The notes under the pieces: generated by a model
Told to the model about the DNA's origin: nothing
Databases searched by the model: none
Seen by the model: only the letters and a program-made list of their open reading frames with translations
Shown here: positions 51,182 to 57,962 of the stretch, piece by piece
Layout: the number at the start of each line of letters is the position of its first letter
How positions within the stretch are numbered: the stretch's first letter is position 1
Program-made: the position numbers and the translations under genes
Assembly: GCF_039822205.1 (NCBI RefSeq)
Contig: NZ_JBAGBW010000014.1
Span: forward strand, 1-57,962
Origin: Thermodesulfobium sp. 4217-1
GTDB lineage: Bacteria > Thermodesulfobiota > Thermodesulfobiia > Thermodesulfobiales > Thermodesulfobiaceae
Length of the DNA: 57,962 bases
Direction of reading: 5' to 3'

Positions 51182-54100
51182 ATGGCACAATTTTTTATTA
51201 AAAACCCAATTTTTGCCATAGTAGTCTCGCTGATTATTGTATTATTAGGGCTTCTTGCAATGACAAACCTACCTATCGCTGTCTATCCTCAAATTACACC
51301 TCCTCAGGTGAACGTCATAGCAAGCTATCCTGGTGCTAATGCTGAGACTGTAGAACAAACTGTAGCTCAGCAAATGGAGGACCAAGTAAACGGCGTAGAG
51401 GGCATGGTTTCAATGCTATCAACAAGTACTGATGCAGGGAGCTATACGTTAAACGTTCAGTTTGAGCTTGGTAAAGACCCAGACATGGCAACAGTCCAAA
51501 CACAAAATAGGGTAGGGCAGGCATCTCCTCTCTTGCCAAATGCAGTTGTCCAATATGGAATAAACACGATGAAAGTAACTCCTCAAAACGTTCTTGTGTT
51601 TTCACTTTACTCTCCTAAGGGCACGTATGATTCTACCTTTCTTGCAAATTATGGAAATATTAACATAGTTCATCAATTGCAAAGGGTTAAGGGCGTCGGT
51701 CAGGTAAATATGTTTGGATCTCCTTTTGGTATGAGGATATGGCTAAACCCTGAGAAGATGGCTCAATTGGGCATTACAACAACTGATGTATATAATGCAA
51801 TTCAGGAACAAAACTTACAGGCAGCATCAGGTACTATAGGCCAGATGCCTACAGCATCCAATCAAGCATTTCAATACACCACAAGGGTAAAAGGCAGGTT
51901 AAGTACCCCCCAAGAATTTGATAATGTAATCATCAGAGCAAATCCCGATGGTTCTATCGTGAGGCTTAGGGATATTGCAAAAATTGATATGGGTGGAAGG
52001 TTTTATACATATAGTTCAACTATGAATAACTATAATGCTGCTGCTTTCGGTGTGCAGCTAACTCCTGATGCTGATGCCTTGAAAACTGTAGATGAATGCA
52101 AAGCAATCATAGCAAAAGCTGAGAAGAGTTTCCCGCCTGATATGAAATCAGAAATTATAGTAGACAATACGCTTTTTATAAGAGAGTCTTTAAAAGAGGT
52201 TTTGATAACCTTATTTGAAGCCTTGCTTTTGGTTATGGCAGTAATTTTTATCTTTTTACAGTCGTGGAAAGCGACTCTTATACCAATGCTTGCAGTGCCA
52301 GTGTCGTTGATAGGTACGTTTGCCACATTTCTTGTTTTTGGATTTTCTATAAATACCCTTACACTTTTTGCTATGGTTTTAGCAATAGGTTTGGTAGTTG
52401 ATGACGCGATTGTCGTTATTGAGGCAGTAGAGCATCACATTCGATATGACAATATGAAACCTTTTGAGGCGGCGCAGAAAGCTATGAAAGAAGTCTCTGG
52501 TGCAATAGTCGCTATCGCATTTGTCTTGTCTTCTGTTTTTATTCCTGTTGCCTTTTTTGGTGGAACTATGGGAGTATTGTACAAGCAATTTGCGTTAACC
52601 ATTACCGTTTCTATGATACTTTCTGTAATAGTAGCTCTTTCTCTTACGCCTACTTTATGTGCAAGAATGCTCACACCTTATGATCCAACAAAACATAAGG
52701 GATTGTTAGCCAAATTTTTCGATAAATTTAACGATATTTTCGAAAAAATGATTTCTGAATATTCTAAGATTGTTTTTAAATTTGTTAGAAAAGTAAAATG
52801 GGGACTGCTGTTTATTTTATTATTGACAGCTGTTACTTTTTTCATTATATCTCAACTTCCAACCTCATTTGTGCCAGATGAAGATCAGGGGTATCTAATT
52901 ACTGCGGTTTCTCTGCCAGAGGGCACAAGCTTGAATGTCACCTCTAATGAAATGAATAATATTGGTGAGGTAATAAGAAAAATTCCAGGTGTATATGCTG
53001 TAACATGTATTAGCGGTATCAACTTTTTAACATTCGCTGCAGATTCAAGTACTGGAATAGTATTTATAAGACTTAAGCCCTGGGATGAAAGAACAACTGA
53101 TCAGACTTCTGCCTCAGGCATTATAAAACAGATATTTATTAAATCAGGACAATTTCCAAACGCAACAATATTACCTTTGCTGCCTTCTTCATTGCCAGGA
53201 ATTGGTACAAGGGGAGGCTTTACAATGATGCTTGAAGATAGAAGTGGGACTACAAGTAATCAAGATTTGGGCAATATATCTAAAGAATTCATTCAGGAAG
53301 CCAAAAAAATGCCAGCTATCGGAACGATTTATTCCACTTATAACGCTAATGCACCTGGTTACACATATAATATAGATAGGGATAAGGTAAAAAAACTGGG
53401 CATTCCTCTTGATGACGTTTTTAATGCAATGCAAGCATTCTATGGTGGTATTGAGATAAATGATATAAATCTTTATGGAGAAACCTATAAAGTTACAATG
53501 CAAGCTTTACCGCAATTTAGGAAGAGTCCTGATGACATAAAATATTTCTTTGTAAAAAACTCAAGCGGCCAAATGGTTCCGCTAAGCACTCTTGCTACCG
53601 CAAAACTTACAAATGGTCCTTCAGTAATACAAAGATTTGATGGCTACAAAACAATTCAAATCGGAGGTAACCCTGCTGCAGGATATAGTTCTGGCCAGGC
53701 TATGCAAGCACTGGTGGATACTGCTCAGAAAGTTTTGCCAAGATCTTTTTCTTATGGTTGGTCAGACTTAAGCTTGGAAGAGCAAAAATCAGGTCAAAAA
53801 GCGCCTGTACTGTTTGCACTCGCTATTATTTTTGCATTCTTATGTCTTGCAGCTCTTTATGAGAGTTGGTTTGTGCCAATTAGCGTGGTATTATCTGTTC
53901 CTACTGCAGTCTTTGGCGCTGCCTTTTTCCAATATGCCAGACACCTTAACAACAACGTTTATATGCAAATTGGCCTTGTTATGCTTATAGGTCTTGCTGC
54001 CAAAAATGCTATCTTGATAATCCAGTTTTCAAGACAGAGAGAAGAAGCTGGCATGAGTCAGATCGAAGCTGTGGTAGAGGCTGCAAAAGTCAGGCTTAGG

Positions 54101-54304
54101 CCAATTCTTATGACGTCATTTGCGTTTATATTTGGTTGTCTGCCTTTGGCAATAGCAACTGGTGCAGGCTCAGGCGCAAGAATTGCTATGGGCACATCGG
54201 TAGTTGGCGGGATGTTCACGGGCACATTTATTGGTGTTTTTATAATACCTGTCCTATACGTTGCAGTTGAAAGGGTTGCTTACAAGATATTTAAGAAGAG
54301 ATAA
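51182..54304 (+). CDS. RND efflux transporter, HAE1 family (AcrB-like)
   Basis: 1040 residues, full length for an AcrB/MexB-type drug-proton antiporter. Twelve membrane segments with two large periplasmic loops. The proton-relay Asp pair is in LVVDDAIVVIEAVEHH (about 405) and the partner Lys in GLAAKNAILIIQF (about 935). N-terminal FFIKNPIFAIVVSL is standard. Likely exports hydrophobic drugs or solvents; substrate not readable. Last gene of tetR-tolC-acrA-acrB. Confidence 0.96.
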   Translation: MAQFFIKNPIFAIVVSLIIVLLGLLAMTNLPIAVYPQITPPQVNVIASYPGANAETVEQTVAQQMEDQVNGVEGMVSMLSTSTDAGSYTLNVQFELGKDPDMATVQTQNRVGQASPLLPNAVVQYGINTMKVTPQNVLVFSLYSPKGTYDSTFLANYGNINIVHQLQRVKGVGQVNMFGSPFGMRIWLNPEKMAQLGITTTDVYNAIQEQNLQAASGTIGQMPTASNQAFQYTTRVKGRLSTPQEFDNVIIRANPDGSIVRLRDIAKIDMGGRFYTYSSTMNNYNAAAFGVQLTPDADALKTVDECKAIIAKAEKSFPPDMKSEIIVDNTLFIRESLKEVLITLFEALLLVMAVIFIFLQSWKATLIPMLAVPVSLIGTFATFLVFGFSINTLTLFAMVLAIGLVVDDAIVVIEAVEHHIRYDNMKPFEAAQKAMKEVSGAIVAIAFVLSSVFIPVAFFGGTMGVLYKQFALTITVSMILSVIVALSLTPTLCARMLTPYDPTKHKGLLAKFFDKFNDIFEKMISEYSKIVFKFVRKVKWGLLFILLLTAVTFFIISQLPTSFVPDEDQGYLITAVSLPEGTSLNVTSNEMNNIGEVIRKIPGVYAVTCISGINFLTFAADSSTGIVFIRLKPWDERTTDQTSASGIIKQIFIKSGQFPNATILPLLPSSLPGIGTRGGFTMMLEDRSGTTSNQDLGNISKEFIQEAKKMPAIGTIYSTYNANAPGYTYNIDRDKVKKLGIPLDDVFNAMQAFYGGIEINDINLYGETYKVTMQALPQFRKSPDDIKYFFVKNSSGQMVPLSTLATAKLTNGPSVIQRFDGYKTIQIGGNPAAGYSSGQAMQALVDTAQKVLPRSFSYGWSDLSLEEQKSGQKAPVLFALAIIFAFLCLAALYESWFVPISVVLSVPTAVFGAAFFQYARHLNNNVYMQIGLVMLIGLAAKNAILIIQFSRQREEAGMSQIEAVVEAAKVRLRPILMTSFAFIFGCLPLAIATGAGSGARIAMGTSVVGGMFTGTFIGVFIIPVLYVAVERVAYKIFKKR

Positions 54305-54347
54305 TTTCGTAAATTTTTATTTTTTATGTATTTAAGGAGATGTTAAC

Positions 54348-54872
54348 TTGACTATATTAGAATTTTCTTTTAGAAACAGCATTGGATCCTTTCCTGTAGT
54401 GCATGAAATTTCTGAGATATATAGCTTTATAAATAAAGATTTTTCACCCTTTCCAAATTATAGGGTTTTACAGCTCTCAGCTATTGAAGATGATTTGGCA
54501 AGCATAAAGGTTTCGCCTTTCTTTTCAGTACTTTTCTGCGCAGGTAAGGCTTTCCTCTCTAAGGGAATAAGATTTGATGTGAGAGATGTTAGTTTTTATA
54601 ATATGTCGCGAAATTTGTTTTCTTTTGATGATGTTAAAGAAAATATTAATTTATGTAGATTTCATTATAGAGGCAATGTAAGGCCTTTGAAAGATTTGTT
54701 TTTAGGATTGGATTCAGATTTTTTTAATGAAAGGTCTATAGATATTAAGTGTTTATATCTTTTTAACATATTTGAGGGGTTGTTTCTCCCTATGCCAGAA
54801 GAAGAAGTTGTTTTTGAGAATAAGTTAGGCAATTTCAAATTTGTCTGTGAATTCAACAATATAATTAGGTAA
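54348..54872 (+). CDS. Unrecognised 174-residue protein coupled to selA
   Basis: I do not recognise this protein. It is soluble, without signal peptide or membrane segments, of mixed predicted alpha/beta character, with four scattered cysteines and no metal motif. A segment CRFHYRGNVRPLKDLFLGLDS near residue 103 (shown only by its ends CRFHYRG and FLGLDS) is the most motif-like part. TTG start with AAGGAG at 54334-54339. Its stop is one base from the selA start, so it is almost certainly translated with selA. That context suggests a role in selenium or selenoprotein metabolism, which is inference only. Confidence 0.75.
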   Translation: MTILEFSFRNSIGSFPVVHEISEIYSFINKDFSPFPNYRVLQLSAIEDDLASIKVSPFFSVLFCAGKAFLSKGIRFDVRDVSFYNMSRNLFSFDDVKENINLCRFHYRGNVRPLKDLFLGLDSDFFNERSIDIKCLYLFNIFEGLFLPMPEEEVVFENKLGNFKFVCEFNNIIR

Positions 54873-54873
54873 A

Positions 54874-56223
54874 ATGGACTTTTCTCAACTCCCTTCAATA
54901 TCTTATATTTTGGAAGAGATAAAAAAAAGTGATATTGAAATTCCACATGACTTATGTGTATTGGTTAGTCAGAGAGAGGTGGAGATTTCAAGACAGCTAA
55001 TTAAGAGTGGCAAGAGCATTGCCAAGGACAAAGTAATCGAAAGTGTTTTGGTCAAATTAAAATTTTTTAGCAATTCTGTACTCAGAAGACTGATTAACGC
55101 CACAGGAATTATTGTACACACCAATCTTGGAAGATCTCCTTTGAACGAGTCTGTAGCTAAAGAAGTGGCTAAAATAGCTACTAACTATTCAAACCTTGAA
55201 TACGATCTTTTTAATAATAAAAGAGGTAAAAGAGATTCTCTGGTGAGAGATTTACTGGTAGCCCTCACAGGAGCCGAAGATGCAACGGTGGTGAATAATA
55301 ATGCTGCTGCTGTTTATATAATTTTAAATACTATTGCGAATAACAAAGAAATTTTAATTTCAAGGTCTGAGCTCATTGAAATTGGTGGATCATTTAGGAT
55401 TCCTGATGTAATATCGTCTTCTGGAGCAATTCTGAAGGAAGTCGGGACAACCAATAAAACTCATTTAAGAGATTATGAAAATAACTTAAACGAATTAACT
55501 GGCGCTATTATGAAGGCTCACCAAAGCAATTTTTATCAAGAGGGATTTGTTCACAGTGTAGAAATTGAAGAATTGTCAGATCTTGCTAAGAAAAAAAATA
55601 TTTTATTTTTTGAAGATTTGGGCAGCGGATGCCTGGTTGATTTAAGGAAATATGGTTTAAATCACGAACCTACTGTGCAGGAAAGTTTGAAAAAGGGTGT
55701 AAATATCGTTAGCTTCTCTGGAGATAAATTGCTTGGTGCAGGGCAGTGTGGAATTATTTTGGGTGAAAATAGATTGATTGAGATGATTAGAAAGAACCCT
55801 CTAATGAGAGTATTGAGAGTTGACAAGATGACTTTGTGCGCTCTTGAGGGGACTTTGAGATTGTATCTTGATAAACGACATGAAGAAATACCTGTTTATA
55901 AAATGTTGTCGAAAACCGTAGATGAAATGATAGTTGATGCAAAAAAGGTCATCAATAACGTAAAAAATGACAATTTAATACTGAAAATTCTTGAAAGCGA
56001 AGGCAGACTTGGCGGTGGATCTACCCCTAAGAGCTCTTTCAAAACTATTGGAGTAGGGTTGATGCATAAAAAATTATCGATAAAAGAGATTGAAACTTTT
56101 CTGACAAGAAGAGATGTGCCCATAATTGGCAGGGTCTTGGATGAATATTATTTTCTTGATATGAAGACGGTTTTTCAGGACGATATTGATTTTATCTCGA
56201 GCACATTAAACCAAATGCATTAG
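54874..56223 (+). CDS. selA: L-seryl-tRNA(Sec) selenium transferase (selenocysteine synthase)
   Basis: 449 residues. PLP enzyme that converts Ser-tRNA(Sec) to Sec-tRNA(Sec) using selenophosphate. Seen: RLINATGIIVHTNLGRSPL near residue 72, NNNAAAVYIIL, and SFSGDKLLGAGQCGIILG with the PLP lysine (family SGDKLLGGPQ). ATG one base after the preceding stop. Usually followed by selB; here the next genes are convergent, so selB, selC and selD must lie elsewhere. It provides the machinery for the UGA-containing formate dehydrogenase at 17522. Confidence 0.96.
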   Translation: MDFSQLPSISYILEEIKKSDIEIPHDLCVLVSQREVEISRQLIKSGKSIAKDKVIESVLVKLKFFSNSVLRRLINATGIIVHTNLGRSPLNESVAKEVAKIATNYSNLEYDLFNNKRGKRDSLVRDLLVALTGAEDATVVNNNAAAVYIILNTIANNKEILISRSELIEIGGSFRIPDVISSSGAILKEVGTTNKTHLRDYENNLNELTGAIMKAHQSNFYQEGFVHSVEIEELSDLAKKKNILFFEDLGSGCLVDLRKYGLNHEPTVQESLKKGVNIVSFSGDKLLGAGQCGIILGENRLIEMIRKNPLMRVLRVDKMTLCALEGTLRLYLDKRHEEIPVYKMLSKTVDEMIVDAKKVINNVKNDNLILKILESEGRLGGGSTPKSSFKTIGVGLMHKKLSIKEIETFLTRRDVPIIGRVLDEYYFLDMKTVFQDDIDFISSTLNQMH

Positions 56224-56227
56224 CTTT

Positions 56228-56385
56228 CTAATTCCCATGTGATTTCAGTATCATAAGAGTCATTTTGACATTTATTATTGCAAACTTTATTAGTTGCCAA
56301 AAGAAAAAAGTTCTTAGAAATTTTGTGAATCCTAAGGGTTTTGACGCAAAAAAAGCTTGTTCATAAGGCTTTCTATTTTCAACCA
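56228..56385 (-). CDS. 52-residue membrane-associated small protein downstream of the SQR-like gene
   Basis: Start codon at 56384-56386 (ATG). The product is 52 residues: MVENRKPYEQ, then a middle with GFTKFLRTFFFWQLIKFAI and a C-terminal MTLMILKSHGN. It has one amphipathic or membrane-associated helix rich in Phe and Trp, flanked by Lys and Arg. GAGGTG lies 7 bases before the ATG, and it starts 13 bases after the SQR-like stop on the same strand, so it is probably co-transcribed. It is too short for routine gene calling. I cannot name a family. A small subunit or membrane anchor for the flavoprotein is a plausible guess. Confidence 0.68.
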
Positions 56386-56399
56386 TTTTTAACACCTCA

Positions 56400-57845
56400 C
56401 TATTCTGGAATTATATACCAAAATGGATTTTGTTTTGCTTTATATATAAACGCATAGTGCAAAAAAAGCTTGATCCAGTGCCCAGCTAAACCTATTTCTC
56501 CGAATGTATAGTTTAAGTCTCTGCCATATTCGGGAAATCTTTTGAAATCTGGAACAATTGGAAAAACAGTAATAGATACGGCTGTTCCTGAAAACAATCC
56601 TGTTCCTGTAGATGCTACGCAAGCAGCACCTAATTTTGCCATACTTGCTGTGTGTAAGGGCTTATCCCTGCCATTGACTAAGTTCGCTATACTTTGGGCT
56701 ACAGCCTTTCCCATCATAGCTGACGGCATTCCAGTCCTGGGTGGCGCTGGTGATATTGTAGTTTTATTTGGACTTTGCATTGGCTTGCTAATTGGATGCG
56801 GAGGCGCAAATGCAATGCCTATTGCAAATATATTTTTATATATTGGATTTTGCAGTGTTTTTGGCCAATCTTCAGCATCCCATTCTGAATACGATTTTGG
56901 GTTATAATTCCCATCCACTTTCATAAAGCCATTTGGCAAAAATAAAGAGCTGGTAATATCTTCTTCATTTTTGTTAAAGGCTTTTAGACCTACGCCAGCA
57001 AATGGTGGTATTAGCATTGCAAAATCGAACTCTTGCTCATTGAAAGTGCCATCAAGAGTTTCGTATTTAATTTTATTTTTATCAATCTTTATCGGATGAG
57101 CTCTCTTTATCCAAAAAATCTCTCTCTCAGCAAAAAGAGACTCTGTAAAAGTCTTGCTATGGGCGATGTATCCGCCATATTTAAGGTGAAGGCTTCCCAT
57201 CCCAAAGTCCCCAAGCTCGTATTCGTTGGTCATATAAACTATTTTCGCCCTGTCTCTTACGCCTTCTCTCCTTAACTTTGATTCCACATTGAAAAGATAT
57301 TCAAAAGCAGCTCCCTGGCAGGTAGCCATTCCATGTCCCATGCCTACTACAATAGTTTTGTTCTTGCCAGCTTTCATTTCTGCAATTAAAGAACTCAGAT
57401 TCTCCCAAGCTTGTACAGCGTGAGATGCGGAGCAAATTGATTGAGAATTTTTTGATGGGCCCAATCCTTCTGTAGCATCAAAATTTAATTTTGGTCCAGT
57501 AGCGTTTATGAGATAATCGTACTCTATATTTTTTACCTCTTTTGACGTTACACCTTCTGCAACTACAAATGGAGACGATATATCCCTGCTTCCTTCTGGG
57601 TATATCTTTGTCGCCCTTGCATTTATATAATTGATATCTGCCTTATTATAGATTGGTTCTAAATCAAACAGTACTTGTTCAGGCTTCATATCTCCCACGC
57701 CGACCCATACATTCGAAGGAATCCAGTTATACTTTTTTGTAGGGGAGATTACGGTAATCTGATGGTCTTTGCCTAAATATTTTCTCAATAAACATGACGC
57801 AGTATGTCCCGATATCCCAGCTCCTAAAACTACAATTTTTGACAT
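56400..57845 (-). CDS. Sulfide:quinone oxidoreductase-like flavoprotein
   Basis: 481 residues. N-terminal FAD site IVVLGAGISGHTASCLL, a second nucleotide segment VVGMGHGMATCQGAAFEY, and IFAIGIAFA near residue 340. Cysteines in SICSAS, GMATCQG and GAACVASTG lie where SQR enzymes have their three functional cysteines (about residues 137, 176 and 410). The C-terminal part is rich in aromatic residues and could contact the membrane, as in SQR, which oxidises sulfide and passes electrons to quinone. FCSD-type or other sulfur flavoproteins cannot be excluded. AAGGTGGG precedes the ATG. A 52-aa ORF follows on the same strand. Confidence 0.83.
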   Translation of the reverse strand: MSKIVVLGAGISGHTASCLLRKYLGKDHQITVISPTKKYNWIPSNVWVGVGDMKPEQVLFDLEPIYNKADINYINARATKIYPEGSRDISSPFVVAEGVTSKEVKNIEYDYLINATGPKLNFDATEGLGPSKNSQSICSASHAVQAWENLSSLIAEMKAGKNKTIVVGMGHGMATCQGAAFEYLFNVESKLRREGVRDRAKIVYMTNEYELGDFGMGSLHLKYGGYIAHSKTFTESLFAEREIFWIKRAHPIKIDKNKIKYETLDGTFNEQEFDFAMLIPPFAGVGLKAFNKNEEDITSSLFLPNGFMKVDGNYNPKSYSEWDAEDWPKTLQNPIYKNIFAIGIAFAPPHPISKPMQSPNKTTISPAPPRTGMPSAMMGKAVAQSIANLVNGRDKPLHTASMAKLGAACVASTGTGLFSGTAVSITVFPIVPDFKRFPEYGRDLNYTFGEIGLAGHWIKLFLHYAFIYKAKQNPFWYIIPE

Positions 57846-57962
57846 TTAGGATCCCACCTTTAAAAAAATATTTATAACATTATATATTATTTGTTGGTTT
57901 TTGAATATAAAAATTATTAGCAAATAAATAACGGTAGTTTGACAGTTGAGCAGGTCCAAAAT

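Overview
The window is AT-rich DNA from a diderm (outer-membrane-bearing) bacterium. Evidence for the envelope is an SLH-domain porin ending in Phe, two TolC-type outer membrane factors, an RND pump and a MacAB-like exporter. The mix of SLH porin, Tat-exported formate dehydrogenases, a glycine cleavage cluster, a sulfide:quinone oxidoreductase-like protein and selenocysteine use resembles anaerobic thermophiles such as Thermodesulfobium. That assignment is an inference from gene content only. No phage, IS element or CRISPR array was seen.

Layout. 1-7.2 kb: SLH porin with a strong promoter, two secreted proteins (a serpin and a KPAIYLYP/WGG-type unknown), a cysteine-free ThiF-like protein, DUF445 and a sulfite-oxidase-like molybdoprotein. 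7.4-17.3 kb: fmdB, tRNA-Pro, then a tight run pyrD-dtd-rdgB-gcvT-gcvH-gcvPA-gcvPB-lipM-lipA-lpd, which is a complete glycine cleavage system with its lipoylation enzymes. 17.5-28.2 kb: two complete three-gene formate dehydrogenase operons. The first catalytic subunit has an in-frame UGA (selenocysteine) followed by a SECIS-like hairpin; the second has Cys at that position and has lost the hairpin. Between them lie fdhE and a hicBA toxin-antitoxin pair bracketed by two ~95-bp near-identical direct repeats. 28.2-34.9 kb (minus strand): panE-tolC-macA-ABC ATPase-two permeases.

34.9-47.2 kb: UPF0173 hydrolase, rarA, an MBL hydrolase, tRNA-Val, thrS with a shortened TGS domain, and two very large PAS/GAF sensor proteins with degenerate GGDEF and intact-looking EAL domains. 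47.2-47.7 kb: two tRNA-Leu genes flanking a small protein that resembles the CC/Se-motif family. 48.1-54.3 kb: a TetR-regulated RND efflux operon. 54.3-57.9 kb: an unrecognised gene coupled to selA (selenocysteine synthase), then on the minus strand an SQR-like flavoprotein and a 52-aa ORF.

How it fits together: selA supplies Sec-tRNA for the UGA-containing formate dehydrogenase, and the Cys paralogue looks like a selenium-independent backup. The neighbouring glycine cleavage and lipoate genes form a C1 block that could run towards glycine oxidation or, with formate activation genes that are not in this window, towards reductive glycine synthesis. selB, selC and selD were not found here.
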